A stretch of DNA of 64,000 bases from Thunnus maccoyii (lineage: Eukaryota > Chordata > Actinopteri > Scombriformes > Scombridae). The translations under genes were made by a program, and so were the position numbers. The stretch lies in assembly GCF_910596095.1 (NCBI RefSeq), contig NC_056552.1, forward strand, positions 12,877,111 through 12,941,110. The letters run 5' to 3'. The notes under the pieces were generated by a model that made no database searches, was not told the origin of the DNA, and saw only the letters and a list, made by a program, of their open reading frames with translations. Positions 12,346 to 37,719 of this stretch are shown one piece after another (position 1 is the first letter of the stretch; each line of letters begins with the position of its first letter).

Positions 12346-15300
12346 ACATGATCAATAATTGATATGCAGTATGAAAAAGCTGATTTGCTGCCTCTCCTCT
12401 GGTGCACTTGTCACTAGCTGTTGTCAGAACACATTTGCTTTGATGACAAATTTGAAGAAGTGAACAACAGTATCACATCTGATTACAAATTTAGTGAGTG
12501 GTGAAAGGCAGGAGCCCCTTTCTCGCTGAGACTGTTTGTTCAGGGCGCTCTGGAGGAATGACTACCAGGCTCTGAGGTGAGTTACAGTCTTGTAAGCAGA
12601 GAGATGAGAGGGGGTTGAACTTTTTTGTCATGTGTCAGTAAACAGCATGACTTGTTTGAAAGGCACCTGGATTACAGGATGAAAAGTTGCTCTTTAAACC
12701 TTTAAAGCTTTGGGGCATGGGAGACACGCCACGTCAAAACAGAGCGTGGAGATGAGGAGTGAGAGCAACTAAAAGCCATCACTCCCCCCAGTGTGTCTGC
12801 TGAGAGACGAAGGAGTTGTCCTGCTTTTCACAGAGTTTGGGTCATGCTGTATGGTGGAGCATCTCAAATCGATTTAGTCAAATAAAGCAAGATCATTGAA
12901 TGATTTGAACAGTTAAGGTTTCCTGAAAGACAGCTTGTTCTAACTGCTGCATGTTGAGGAAAAATCCACCATACACAAGAATGTGGTGGTTAGTCCAACA
13001 TACTTGATAGCTCAACTTTAATTTGACAATACTTGACGAAAAGGAAGAACTGCTATTTAAATCTGTGATATTTAAAGTAACACGATTCCAGTGCCATGTG
13101 TGGCACTGGTGTGTAAATCTTCTAGTTCTTCTTCTAGATATGAGCATCATTTCTGAAACATCAGAGTTAAATATATTAAATAAAAAGCTCAATAAAGTTT
13201 AAAAACCTAAATTGCATTAATTGTACATATAGGAGGGTTTAAAACATACAGAATATTAAATGTATTGTGAATGTGAGATGTTTATGAGTTCTTCGTTGGG
13301 GAAGTGTTCACCTGCAGGTCATCAGAATCAAAATTTAAAAAAAAAAATTCACAGTGATTTCATTGCTAAGAGTACTTCTTAATTAGCCTAAATGATTTTT
13401 AATTACATGTACGGATTGGAGATTTACCACAAACTTTAAAACTAAATCCTGATGGGGAACAGTTCAACACAAAAATCTCAGAGAAGGGAAAACAAACAAC
13501 ATATCAACAACCCAACATAATTGACAGCTGCATCCATTTGCTCAGTCCAAGCCCCCTCCTCCTGCTTTTCCACTCTGTTCTTCCAACACCATTTCCTCTT
13601 TTAATTATCCCCCAGCAAAAAGATGGAGCACATCAGACGCATCGCGGTAAATCCTGGCCCTGGCACAGGCTCATAGTGGCTCCTGCGTCTGGCAATCCCG
13701 ATAGAGCCTGTGCGCTGGCAGTGACAAGAGAGGGAGGATGCCTGGAGATTTTCTGACAGAAAGAATGGAGAGGATGATCTCTCAGCAAAAGAGAGGTCCT
13801 CATTCTACTCCCGGCGTGGGAGGCTTTTTGGCGAGCGCTTTCCGATCATACCACACTTTCAGCACCAGATTAGCTAGCTCTCAGGAGCAAAACTCACATA
13901 GACCCCTTGTTTACACCCATAGTGTTTTTGTAATGACTGTTCAGTAAAAGAGCACATTGGAGGCACTGCAAGCACGGCTGCTCTCCTATCTCTCCCTACA
14001 ACATTTTAGGGGTGAGAGTTATTGTATATACCAGGGTCAGGGAGACCACGGTTTGGAATAAGGTTTGTTTTGAATTGAAGTAAGTCTCCTCTGACCTGAA
14101 ATGTGTTTTACTGAGTGAATTGCACATTCAAATTCTAATTAGGTATCAACTACACGAATGGGTTTTTCTTTTGGAAGCTGGATAGATGAAAAAAGGTTGC
14201 AAGTTAACTAGTGCTGGGGTTGCTATCTGTCAAAGTTTCTCCTATCTCTGTGGGGTGCACATCAATCACAGAGGTCCCCAACTGACAGTCATTCTGCGGG
14301 CTAATAGTGTCGTCATCTCCCACACGATTACACAGATTGCACAATGAGATCCTCGGACACAATGGAGCTGCAAATCTAGCCCCCCACTCTGTTCCCTTCT
14401 CCTTTCCTTTTCTTCCATCATTCTGAGATGAAGAGTGGAATGCTCCACAGCGGGTAGCTTTCTTCTCCTCCAGGGGGAACTGAGAAAGCAGGCAAGGGCC
14501 TCTGTGATGTTACTTTCCCTTCAGGGTGGGGAGGAGATGTCTTGTAGCACAGCTAAAGATGATCATTTGAGAGCCTGGGAAACATGGTTCCCTCTGGAAG
14601 CCACAGAGACATGGAGAGAGCCAAGGTCCCGACTAATGAGTTTGGGTTAGCTGATGTTCCTCAGTGATGAAAACGAGAACAATCTCAATGATGGCAGTGG
14701 CAATCAGATTTTTTTTTTAATATGGCTTGGTTCAAACATTGTATTGCACCTCAGTTACATGCCCCCCTCAGTACAAAGGTCAAAGGTCAAGCTGAGCTAC
14801 AGAGCAGCAGCCTTGGAGCTGCCAGATTCCTGCTTTAAGACACTTCAACAGAGCAAATAGTCACCACTGTATCACACACAGCTTGAACAAGTGATTTCCA
14901 GCCAAAGTATGGTTTCCCTGTCATTCTGCTGCCCTCTTGCATCAAGACTGAGTAAAAAGATGTTACATTTAATACACATGATGAAAGAAATCATTAATCT
15001 ATGAATGAACATATGAGAAAAATCTAAACATTTGTTTCTTATATGTTCTGATAAAACCTTTCCTCCCGGAGTAAATATTTGCTCCAGAAACTCACAAAAC
15101 AAAACAACATCCCATCTGATAATCTGCCACAATTACGCTGCACGGTGTGATGAAAGGATATCAATGATCTATTTATGTCATAGAAAAAGAGTGCAGCTTC
15201 AAACATGAAACCTATTGAAGCCTATGAGAGTTTCAAGTCGATGAATGATCAAAGGAGCAAAAGCTTATCAACGCTGTTCCTTAACACTGAGACAGTGTCA

Positions 15301-16221
15301 TATGGCTCTGGATATACTACCACAGTAGCAGTGTTTTGCCCAGGAACATAATGGCTATTGTGTTTTCTGAAAACATTTGCCTTTTTACAGAGTTGAAGCT
15401 GCAAAAAGCACACAAAGTGGAGAGGGGGCGCTTGCTCTTTATCCTGATGAAAGGCTAAAGGATGAGACTGACCTTTCTGGCAACAGCTGGGCTTTGGGAA
15501 CACAATGCATGGCGGCAACTCTTTCTGGCCTTTTCCCCTTCAGCTCTGGGCTATGCTTACAAGCCAAAGACTCAAGTCCAAACATCTATCACTTTATACA
15601 AAGACAGAAACACACAGATGCCCCAAACCCCTCCTTTTATATCACACATACTGAGCAGTTTTGTCTGTACATCTGCAAACAGACCAGTCCCGTCTGGCAT
15701 CATAGTACAACTGCAGGCTATGGAAGCAAAAAAGACAACAGATCACTGTAGATTACATCAACACAAAAGCTTGACTTAGTCCATGGTATCAGCATCACTT
15801 ACCCTAACAGGAATTGAACAACAATTATACTGTGACCTGTACCACTTAGGGAACGCACCAATCCAAACTGAGACTGAATAAAAAGTGACTGTTACAATTT
15901 TCCAGAGATGGAAATGACCTAACCCACTGTACACTTCATTGGCTTTGTTGTTGGGGGGCCACATACCTAAAGGGCCTTTGTTTGATATTTCAAAAGGCTT
16001 CATCACAAGGTCATAGCTGAACAAGGGTCATCCATACACAGAATAGCACTTGTGTGGGGTTCGTTTTTGGGAGGGGGGGGTGTCAATTCTATAGGTAAAC
16101 TCTAGCAGACAGGAGATAAGTTACCCACGGGCTGTCAGACAAAGGGAACAGTAGCTGGTATCTAAAAACGTAAAGAGTAGTAGTCCCTGACGTGTCAGAG
16201 GCCTCATTGTCAGTGGGAGAG

Positions 16222-16229
16222 TATAAAAG
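16222..16229 (+). promoter_or_regulatory. TATA box of the first gamma-crystallin
   Basis: TATAAAAG lies 62 nt before the ATG at 16284. This is the compact promoter layout usual for gamma-crystallins, with a short 5' UTR. A SOX-type ACAAAG occurs at 16139-16144, about 80 nt upstream. Confidence 0.8.
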
Positions 16230-16283
16230 GACCTGTAAGTGTGGCAATGGCTATGATGCGCAAACATCCACTGCTCTGCAACC

Positions 16284-17817
16284 ATGGGGAAGGTATGAGC
16301 TCACATGCAATATGGAAACAGCTTTAATGGAGTAGCGAAAGAGGAAAATGGCATGATTTTGGGAACAAGCGTTAAATATTGTAACAGGAATAGTAAATGC
16401 AGCAGAAGTGAAGAGAGGTAGCGAAACCACTTATTCAAGAAATATTAGCTACAAGAAATTATGCTGGATTGCTAATGCTTGAGGACTTATTTTTGAGGGG
16501 AAAACCTATAAAAACATATAGGTGTTTAAAGGGAACGTGTCTCTTGAGCTTCTCTCCCTAAATTTGAGAAGTCAACAGTGTTCAGTTTGGACAAGTATAC
16601 ATTGTGCTTCAAATAAAAGTCAGCTGAAAACGAGTTTAATTTGCCTTCATTTTCACCAGTCAAGCAAATGTGCAGAAGAGTGTGGAAGGGCTCTGAAAAA
16701 GTAATTGAGCTTGTTCAAGGGAGAGCAGTGTCCCCTACAGCCCATTCATGAGTATCGCAACCAGTCAATCTATGTACCTAACACCATCTTGAGTGATACA
16801 TGCCTCTCTCTCCTTTTCATTCAAGATAATCTTCTACGAAGGCCGCAACTTCCAGGGCCGCCACTGGGAGTGCAGCAGTGACTGCATGGATACCTTCAGG
16901 CACTTCAAATGCTGCAACTCCATCCGTGTCAGTGGTGGTCACTGGGTGGCCTATGAGAAGCCTCACTACATGGGTTACCAATACATCCTCGCCCCTGGCG
17001 AGTACCCTGACTACCACTGCTGGATGGGCTTCAACAACTGCATCCGTTCCTGCCAGATGTTCCCCCCTGTAAGTCAATCAAACAGACGGATAGGATTGGT
17101 AGTCCCCCCACCCCCCACTGCTCACCTTGTACATCAAATGCCGCTTTAGAAATGGATGTCAATCACCGGCCTTTTGATGTCATTTATAGATACTCAGGCA
17201 GGTCATAGCATAAAAGTCTCTGTTGCAAGGCCCACAAGGAGACCCAGTCAGCCTTTAAAAGGAATATAATACACCCCCATAAGACTTGATGCCTTCATTC
17301 TGATTCTGTAAGTCACATTGAGTGTTTCTGGCAGTTTAGGGAGGAAAAAAATCTAATCCTGTCATGCTCTGAACGAGTTGTTGCTCATTCTCATCTATAC
17401 TTACTTAAAGAAATCAAGTAGTCACTTGAATTCAAAGTTAAACAGATCAGCTCAGGGCAGATAGCTCTACTAAAGTGCTCTCTAGAGTTCACACCTACCA
17501 AAATAGCATAATAATTATGTCCCAATTACTTTCACACACAGTATAGAGGATCCTACAAGATGAGGATCTTCAACAGGCCTGAGTTGATGGGACACACAAT
17601 GGAGTTCATGGATGACTGCCCTAACCTGTATGACCGTTTCCATCACCATGACATTTACTCCTGCAACATCCTGGAGGGTTTCTGGATCTTCTACGAGCAC
17701 CCTAACTACAGGGGACGCCAGTTTTTCCTGCGTCCTGGAGAGTATAGGGCCTGTGGTGACTGGGGCTGCCACAACCCCATGGTGGGCTCATTCAGGAGGA
17801 TGAGAACTCTCATGTAA
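16284..17817 (+). CDS. Gamma-crystallin (gamma S/M type), copy 1
   Basis: Structural lens protein of the beta/gamma-crystallin family, which packs at high density in fibre cells. Coding exons are 16284-16292 (Met-Gly-Lys), 16826-17068 and 17542-17817, joined by GT-AG introns of 533 and 473 bp in phase 0. They total 528 nt, 175 aa, the normal family length. Exon 2 encodes Greek-key motifs 1-2 (start [14 protein letters not shown]) and exon 3 motifs 3-4 ([16 protein letters not shown], then LRPGEY). The tiny first exon and one exon per domain are diagnostic of gamma-crystallins. It has 12 Met and 11 Cys, richer in Cys than copy 2, and below the Met content of classic fish gamma-M proteins. I therefore do not assign S or M. 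A likely poly(A) signal ATTAAA is at 17846-17851. It is a tandem neighbour of copy 2. Confidence 0.95.
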
Positions 17818-17845
17818 ATTCCACTCCTGCGCAATTCAAATGTAC

Positions 17846-17851
17846 ATTAAA
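17846..17851 (+). terminator. Poly(A) signal, crystallin copy 1
   Basis: ATTAAA lies 29 nt after the TAA stop, the common variant hexamer. A short 3' UTR is typical of crystallins. Confidence 0.5.
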
Positions 17852-18282
17852 TGCTTGATTTTCAAATAACAATGTGGTTTGTGAGCTTATTTCAGCAAAT
17901 CCATGCAAGATGTAAACACTGAGTCTGAAGTACAATAATACTCTGGCCAAGAAGCAGATTCACTTCCTGCTTAGCATTTATCTTTAAACTATAAAAGCCT
18001 ATTGCTGCTTAAGTGATCTGTGTATCTGTGATAAGTGAACTGTCAGATGCCTAGCAAAACAAACCAAACCTTTTGTCTTTGTTGCCCTGTCTATCCTCAC
18101 AGTCTGCATGTAGGTTTGTGGCATTCATGCCAATAAAGGCAGATGTTGCAACTCTTATTGTAGCACTTTGAGAAAGTGCAGCTGTACAGTATTTTCCACA
18201 GACAGGCAGAGCTTTGATAGAGACAAAGCGACTGCTGCAGTTCACCAGCCCTGTAGTGTTGTGCAGTCTATAGAGCGTACTG

Positions 18283-18304
18283 TGCTGACACGACAAAGCT
18301 TTGT
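18283..18304 (+). promoter_or_regulatory. MAF half-site plus palindromic SOX-type site
   Basis: TGCTGAC (18283-18289) is a perfect MAF-recognition half-site. Four bases later comes ACAAAGCTTTGT (18293-18304), a 12-bp perfect palindrome of two inverted ACAAAG boxes. They lie 35-56 bp upstream of the TATA box of crystallin copy 2. L-Maf/c-Maf and Sox1/2/3 are known activators of lens crystallin promoters, so the placement fits. Binding is inferred. Confidence 0.55.
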
Positions 18305-18338
18305 TTCACATTTGCAAAGCCCTGATCCCAGCAAGGTC

Positions 18339-18344
18339 TATAAA
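18339..18344 (+). promoter_or_regulatory. TATA box of the second gamma-crystallin
   Basis: TATAAA lies 58 nt before the ATG at 18397, nearly the same spacing as in copy 1. Confidence 0.75.
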
Positions 18345-18396
18345 GAGGTCTGGTACAGCCCGATGTCTGATCTGATCTGAACTTAACACAGTTACA

Positions 18397-20037
18397 ATGG
18401 GCAAGGTAAGCGAGCAATTTAATATCTACATAGTAACAGCAACTCAAATAGCACAGTCATGTGCATCTTAGGGGCAAATAACTTGAAAATGGTAGATTAA
18501 TTGAGAGATGCTACAAAGACACTCAATAAGCGATAACTCAACCTTTTGTGGGTAGAACCATATGGGTCGATTTTGTGCATATTTACATAACATACACATG
18601 AAAATGCTAAAAACTGCAAAGAATTGTGGTAAAAATCTAATAACTGAAATTACAAATATGCAGAGTAAAAGTAAAAACAAGAAATAATCTGTTAAATTAT
18701 GGCTTTGTCTTCAGTTGAGGGTAGTGAGAATTGCAATTATTCAACTGAGCTTGAAGTCTTGTGAAAATGGGCCAAGAACTTTTGACAAAGCCTTAAAGAC
18801 ATTTTCCTCTTTATTAAAATATACCACATGCTATATACTGAATTTTTTTCAACTTTGCCTCTGGTACATCATTTGGGACACTTTTTCATACTCCCCTAAG
18901 CTCATCTGTTCCAAAATTCTTCACTTGCAATCATTCCGTACAAGAACTTTGTTAGATAAAGCTAACTTGCAAACCTGGTGCAGAATACTAAAATGTAGGG
19001 TTGACAATAACAAGCACACTAATATATTTCAGTTAAATTTATTGTTTGTAAGAGTCTCAACGGCTGAAGGGCAGTTAAATAGTCATATATTTAAAGCATG
19101 TGTTAGTTTGTCCTTTGCATAGCCCTGTAATAACAATGTCCACCCATCCATCATATGCAGATTACCTTCTTCGAAGACAGGAACTTCCAGGGTCGTCACT
19201 ATGAGTGCAGCACTGACTGCCCTGAGATGCAAAACTTCTTCACTCGCTGTAACTCTATAAAAGTGGACAGCGGTTGTTGGGTGGCCTACGAGAAGCCCAA
19301 TTATGGCGGCTACCAGTACATGCTGCACAAGGGCGAGTACCCCGACTACCAGCGCTGGGCAGGCTTCAATGACTGTATCCGCTCCTGCCGTATGGTGCCA
19401 CCTGTGAGTTTTAACTGATGCCCTAGCCTGTTTGCAGCAGTATCCTCACTGAAGGTTTTCTGTAGAAATGCCAGTTTAGGATCATTTAGTTCCCAAGCCT
19501 AGTCCTACTGTTTTCACCACTCAGTGCCAGTACCTGTGGCTATTTTAAAAATGCATTTTTGTGGCTTGACCTAAAACTTCAGTTAAATTGTGTCAAGACA
19601 AAAAGAAAAATATAGACTGGATCTTTGGATTAGGACAAGTACAGGAAAACAAAAATTTGTCTATAAATTTATGTCTAATTGCAAAGTTATTCTTGACTGT
19701 GGTAATATAAAGTTGAACAAATGTTTACCTTAAATGTCTCATCTTATTCTCTCTTCCCTAGTATGCTGGGAACTACAGGATGAAGATATTTGAGCGATCT
19801 GACTTTGCAGGCCAGAATATGGAGCTAATGGATGACTGCCCAGATCTGCATGAGCGTTTCCACACCCGTGACATCTCATCTGTCAATGTTATGGAGGGCT
19901 ACTGGATTCTACATGAACACCCACATTACAGGGGACGCCAGTACTTCTTGCGCCCTGGCGAGTACAGGAGACACAGTGAGTGGGGAAGCAACAGTCCCAC
20001 CATTGGATCTCTGAGACGTGTCACTGATATCAACTGA
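18397..20037 (+). CDS. Gamma-crystallin (gamma S/M type), copy 2
   Basis: Second structural lens beta/gamma-crystallin in head-to-tail tandem with copy 1. Coding exons are 18397-18405 (Met-Gly-Lys), 19161-19403 and 19762-20037, with introns of 755 and 358 bp. Exon sizes are identical to copy 1, giving 175 aa. Exon 2 starts [16 protein letters not shown] and holds motifs 1-2. Exon 3 ([24 protein letters not shown]) holds motifs 3-4. It has 8 Met and 7 Cys, fewer than copy 1, and only one Cys in the C-terminal domain. The copies share many signature residues but differ at many others, so the duplication is not recent. A poly(A) signal AATAAA lies at 20357-20362. The upstream MAF/SOX-type cluster fits lens expression. 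Confidence 0.95.
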
Positions 20038-20356
20038 TTTCCAGCTCTCCTTTTTTACCCTTACCGAGCCTCATCGTTAAGCTTCCCACCCTCTTGTTCT
20101 TCAAATGCCTGCACTGTTTCAGTGTGGTCTCAACGCTGTGTTGTGGTGTCCAAACCTGAAATCATACATTCTGATGGTGGCTTTGGTGCGTCTGATGTTG
20201 GGTTCTGGTTTTGTTAGTTTGCTTTACATTGTTGGGTAAAAGTTGCTCCTCAACTCAAGCAATGCTCACAGTAAATATGATCTTTTTTGCTTTGGTTGTC
20301 CTATAGCAAAATGGTTTGCCTCGCCAGTCCCCAACCTCACATCCTACTGGAATCAC

Positions 20357-20362
20357 AATAAA
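20357..20362 (+). terminator. Poly(A) signal, crystallin copy 2
   Basis: AATAAA lies 320 nt downstream of the TGA stop. It is the first canonical hexamer on this strand after the gene. Confidence 0.5.
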
Positions 20363-23060
20363 CGAAAACTTGATGAAAGTCAACTAAAGGGAGCCTTTGT
20401 TAATTTTCTATTGACTACTACAGCTGTCACTATCAAACGATCAGGGGGATATGGCTTGTCATAAATCTAAGGGATATTTCTCTCTTTAGTATGGTGATTG
20501 AACTTTAGTTTCATCAGGCCACAGAGTTAGATACAGAAATGTAACCACCAAGGTCCTGGTAAGACCAAGAGTTTTTTACAGTTTGCCATGATATCGTCAT
20601 TCCGCATACACAAAGAAAAATTATCAAGGAAACAGAAGCTTATTCTTTGAAGTTTGATATTAAAGACCATAAAAAAGAGTATCTGAGGATGGGCATGTAG
20701 GAGTCTTTATGAGATCACATGGTACAGAGTGAGTGCTTTGGGTCCATGAAAGATGCCCATATTAGATCCACATCACAGGGCCAGTGCCAACTCAAAGAGT
20801 TGGAGTCAAAGTGGCCTGGTATTAGCCCCGAGCATCAAGCTCTCTCAGAACAAAAAACAAAACCCAGTCCACATCCCTGCTCATGCATTTTTTATCAGCC
20901 CAAGATACTGAACCCTTTCAGAAATAAATATCAATTATTGAAATTGTTAATTAGACGCTGCGTAATTGGCAAAGATACACATGAATAAATAACTTTGACC
21001 ATTAATTATTGATTCAAAAAAAATTGAAGCCCAGTGGGGAGTGCATTTGAGAGTCTCTTAAGATCAAGCACAACAAGAAATATGAGTTTTGGCCTTGAGT
21101 AATGTCCAATTAAAGGATTGTCGGCTTTGCTGTACAAGTCCAGTGATTTGCCCTCATCACCCTTTTTATATCTGTGGACAACAATACCCAGCAGACAACA
21201 CACCATCAACAGGGTGCAACATGGGATCTGATCAGCTGGGGTCTGGGGGCAATGCTAGATAAGAGATGAGAGGAAATTCACAGCCTCAGCCATAACTGGA
21301 AGTTGATCTAAGGTCATGAAGGGGCAGTGGTTTCAAATACCCACCAAATACAGAAAGTAAGCATTTCAGACTTACACAGGACTTCAGAAAACAAGTTTAA
21401 ATTATATGGTTATGACTATGCAAACTTTGTTCATATAAAAAGAGATGGCAAATAACCTGAAAGTTGTGCAAACAACCTTGCTAAAAAAAAACATTACGTC
21501 CTTGTTGTGAAATCTCCAGATTTGCATTATATCCTTGCAAAATTAACAATGGTATCTGCACTTAGTTCAGATGGTTTTTATTACTTTCAGAAGCCATAAA
21601 ATGTGTACATAAGCTAAGAATGAAACTGGGGCGATCAAAGACAACAAGGCAATATATTTCCTAGTGTAATGGCCATCTTCCACATCAGTCTAACATTTTT
21701 AGATGTTTCCATAAACAATCAAGAAGAATTTATGAACCGAGCATTTTTCAGTTGGTGACTTGGATTCAAACGTGGAGCATGACACACATTGGGAACAATT
21801 TTGTTTAATCTGACACACAGGGTCACAGTTTATTGCAAAGATATGAATATTTCAATGCAAAACCATGCAGTTACTAGACCTTAGAATAAAACAGAGGAAT
21901 TCCAGTTCGAAACCTGGCAATTGAAGCCTAATTCCATAAGAAAACACTCTCCAGTGTCCTGTTGATGCTTAAGTAGAAAACTGGTGTTAATACTGTATAT
22001 CAACTGGGTAAACACACGTACACCTGAATAGCTACTGTAACTGTAGCAAACAACTTTGATGCATCTGATATTGTAAAATACAATTCCATAAAACACAATG
22101 CACCAAACAGGCAATACTCAATGTCCCTGGATTGTTCCTTCTCTACCTCAAGTCATTTAGATGATATTTTCAATCGCTTCACACATAAAAAGGACAAAAG
22201 AGTGAGATCCGAGTTTTGTCTCCCTCTTTATCTCTGAACCCTTTGGACTTGGTGATGGGAAGCTGATTGAAGGGTAAGTAGTGCGTTTTGGAGAATGAAT
22301 TCTTTAGATGATAGAAGAGAGAAAGAAAAGAAAGAAACAGAGAAACCCAGAACATAAGCCTGTGATTCCATTATTAGTCTCAGTTCTCCTTCTCCCTCTT
22401 TTCATTTCTGATGGCTGGATAATTAAACCTCTATAGTATTGTCTTCCATCTTCCTTGCCCCACTTCCAGCAATGCGAATTCCCCTATGGGCAACTTTAAA
22501 AAGGCCCTTTTTAGACATCTGTTTTTCAGATCAGACTTTTTTTTCCCATTAATTTGTGTTCTTTGTGAAAATAGAAAGACTAGTGCCAGGACAGAGATGA
22601 ACATATGAGTAAAAAAAAAAAAACCCTCAACATTTCAACTGCAAAAATCAAAGAAATTAAGAACTTCAATTTCCAAATATTCTTTTTTAACATTTTTTAA
22701 AATTCTACAATAGTGCTATTAAAACAATCCAAACCAATCCTTAAGTGTGCATTACAAGACATCAGATAGGAGCTCAGAGGCTGGAATGTTACAGAGCTTA
22801 ATTTAAAAGCAGTCGCGTTTTCCCCTCCAGCTTGAAGGAGGCAGCTTGTCAATTACTGTTCCTGCTCTGACAGAGGCTCTGGGCACCACAAGGAACAAGC
22901 AGCAAAGCATGGAAAAATGAGAACAAGTTGTAACAATGATCAAATAAAAAAAAAAAAAGTAAGGAAAAGCAATGCATAAAAGTTGGATTGTATTTTAACT
23001 TGCAGTACTATATAACAGATCTCATAAATTTCTGATAATTACTATATTATATAATTACAT
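20363..23060. other. Intergenic DNA between crystallin and aldh18a1
   Basis: Mostly AT-rich, with short A runs (22611-22623, 22947-22958). No coding exon or complete mobile element is recognised. The right part may belong to the aldh18a1 3' UTR. Confidence 0.5.
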
Positions 23061-23065
23061 ACTAT

Positions 23066-23071
23066 TTTATT
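23066..23071 (-). terminator. Candidate poly(A) signal for aldh18a1
   Basis: The minus strand reads AATAAA about 825 nt after the stop codon. It is one plausible 3' end; the true cleavage site cannot be fixed from sequence alone. Confidence 0.3.
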
Positions 23072-23893
23072 CTAATTTCAATCCTGTAATTAGGTTTTAC
23101 TACAGGAAGTCTTAAAATCTGTCACTAACCAGGATTTGGTTAAACTAAGAGAAAGTTAAAAATAAAAATCTATTAAATGCAAACTTATAGTGGTATTAGT
23201 CCATGTCTGAAATTACCTAGACCAGCGCCTTTAAGTAAAAGGTTTGTACATCAAGAAAGTAAGAGAAAATACAGAAAGAAAAGGGAAAAAAAATGATGTT
23301 ACATGAACAAAGAAAGCACTTACAGTACGATCAGTATGAACCTTGTGGATAATGAGTGAATGCAATCAGCTACAACAAAGTTAAGCTTTCAGTTACATAA
23401 CTCAATTACAGCAGCAACTTGAGTTTTTATGAGAACAGAAAAAAATACTTTAGATTTAAAAAGATACAACTTGCCAACTTCAGTTTCTTTTGACGCATGT
23501 CTAATAACAATTGTGCAGTTTGTCTTAAAAGTAAGTAATCATGGTTAACCCCCTTCTTGGTCACAAGTTTCTAACTATAGAGGTATTATGTGTTGTGATC
23601 ACCACATAAATACCTCCTGCCGGGGCCAATGAGGGTGACTTAGTATCACAAGCTGAGGTAGAACTTAAACCTTTGTAAACTCTTAGTCCCTGAACAACAG
23701 TATAGGTAGAACAGAGACACCTGTGTAGTTGTGCTGATAGAATAGATCATTAGAGTGTTGAGCGTCTCTCTCCATGCTGTGCGCTTCAGAGGTTTAAAAC
23801 AGTGACATCAGCCATTATTTGCAACAAGACTGCTGGTGGGCAAACAATTTTCGACCACTGTTAAGGCCAAGTGAGTGGGTAAGTGTCTCTGGT

Positions 23894-36820
<12,927 letters not shown>

Positions 36821-37583
36821 GGTCAGTATAATGCCTTTACTAGAAAAAAGACAGAAAAACACATGGAGACAAATACACGACATCAGCAAAAAGAACAGCT
36901 GGATCTGACTGTGGGAGCGTTGACTAGTAACACAAACAGTGATAAGTTGTACAATCTGTACATGTACAGTCACAAGATTATGCTACTGGTAAATAAGGTG
37001 GAGTAAAAACGTTTGTCCTTACTTGAGTACCAGTATATCTTGTATAGCAAGTTTAAAAACAGAGTTTACAAAGTGTTTTCACAGAGAAAACAATAGCAGA
37101 ATAGTAAGAAAGCAATAAAACATTCAGAAAGTCAAAAAATAAGGTAAAGTTAAGACAAGATACAGTAGAGAGAAGAAAAAAATCGTTGAAAGATTTAAAA
37201 AGACGGTTAAAAAAGACATCACATGAAAGCAAGTCTATAAAATGGGTTTTAAGGAGTACCTGCCCTCTGTAACGTCTTTTACTGAGTCCTGCTCATCTTA
37301 TTCCTTCATTTATCATTCAGACAGCTGAAGCAGAGGTGGGCTCTGCATCAGCACGACTCCTCCCTTCACTGAAAGACCTGCTGATGAAACTGTCACCGCA
37401 GTTTGCAACAACTGTAAATGTCCCTTCCGTTCAAAGTTACCGCCGTGTCCGTTAATTAAGTCCCGCTAAAGTCAAATGACTAGCGGTTAATTACTCACTG
37501 TCGGTCAGGTTGACGTTATAATGAAATGTTACTTTAATGCAGAGAAAATGCAATGCTAGGTTGGATAAACTGGAGGGACGAAC

Positions 37584-37631
37584 TCTCGCGAGGTTAGAGT
37601 TAGAGTTCGGTTATGGTTAAGATCTCGCGAG
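37584..37631. promoter_or_regulatory. Probable aldh18a1 promoter with two TCTCGCGAG motifs
   Basis: TCTCGCGAG occurs at 37584-37592 and 37623-37631, inside a locally CpG-containing stretch (about 37340-37720). This stands out from the AT-rich surroundings. The CTCTCGCGAGA-type palindrome is a known core element of TATA-less housekeeping promoters in vertebrates. The site lies about 800 bp upstream of the aldh18a1 start codon, the right place for the non-coding first exon. The exon itself could not be delimited. Confidence 0.55.
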
Positions 37632-37719
37632 CGTTTCGCAAATCAACCCTTGTAAATTGGCGGTGAAGTGGCAGGATCTGACGTTAGGCCGGCCGGCAAA
37701 ATCCACAAGAAAAACGGAA

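Larger units (their letters stand above)
7272..16215. other. Gene desert, right part, up to the crystallin promoter
   Basis: No supportable gene. 10.4-11.9 kb is AT-rich. A G-rich strand lies at 12299-12345. Several patches (about 8780-8960, 12000-12260, 13640-13950, 14240-14650) have balanced composition and resemble conserved non-coding DNA, which cannot be confirmed here. A short stretch near 7655-7700 (a tract reading GTGTCTTGCTCAAAGACAC) resembles a common fish interspersed repeat. Confidence 0.5.

Noticed and set aside
16817-17077. Minus-strand frame over crystallin exon 2
   Set aside because: Antisense shadow of the GC-rich crystallin exon; the plus strand gives the known protein.
21908-21923. 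tRNA T-arm-like sequence CCAGTTCGAAACCTGG
   Set aside because: No matching acceptor stem, D-arm or anticodon arm at the right distance; chance hairpin.
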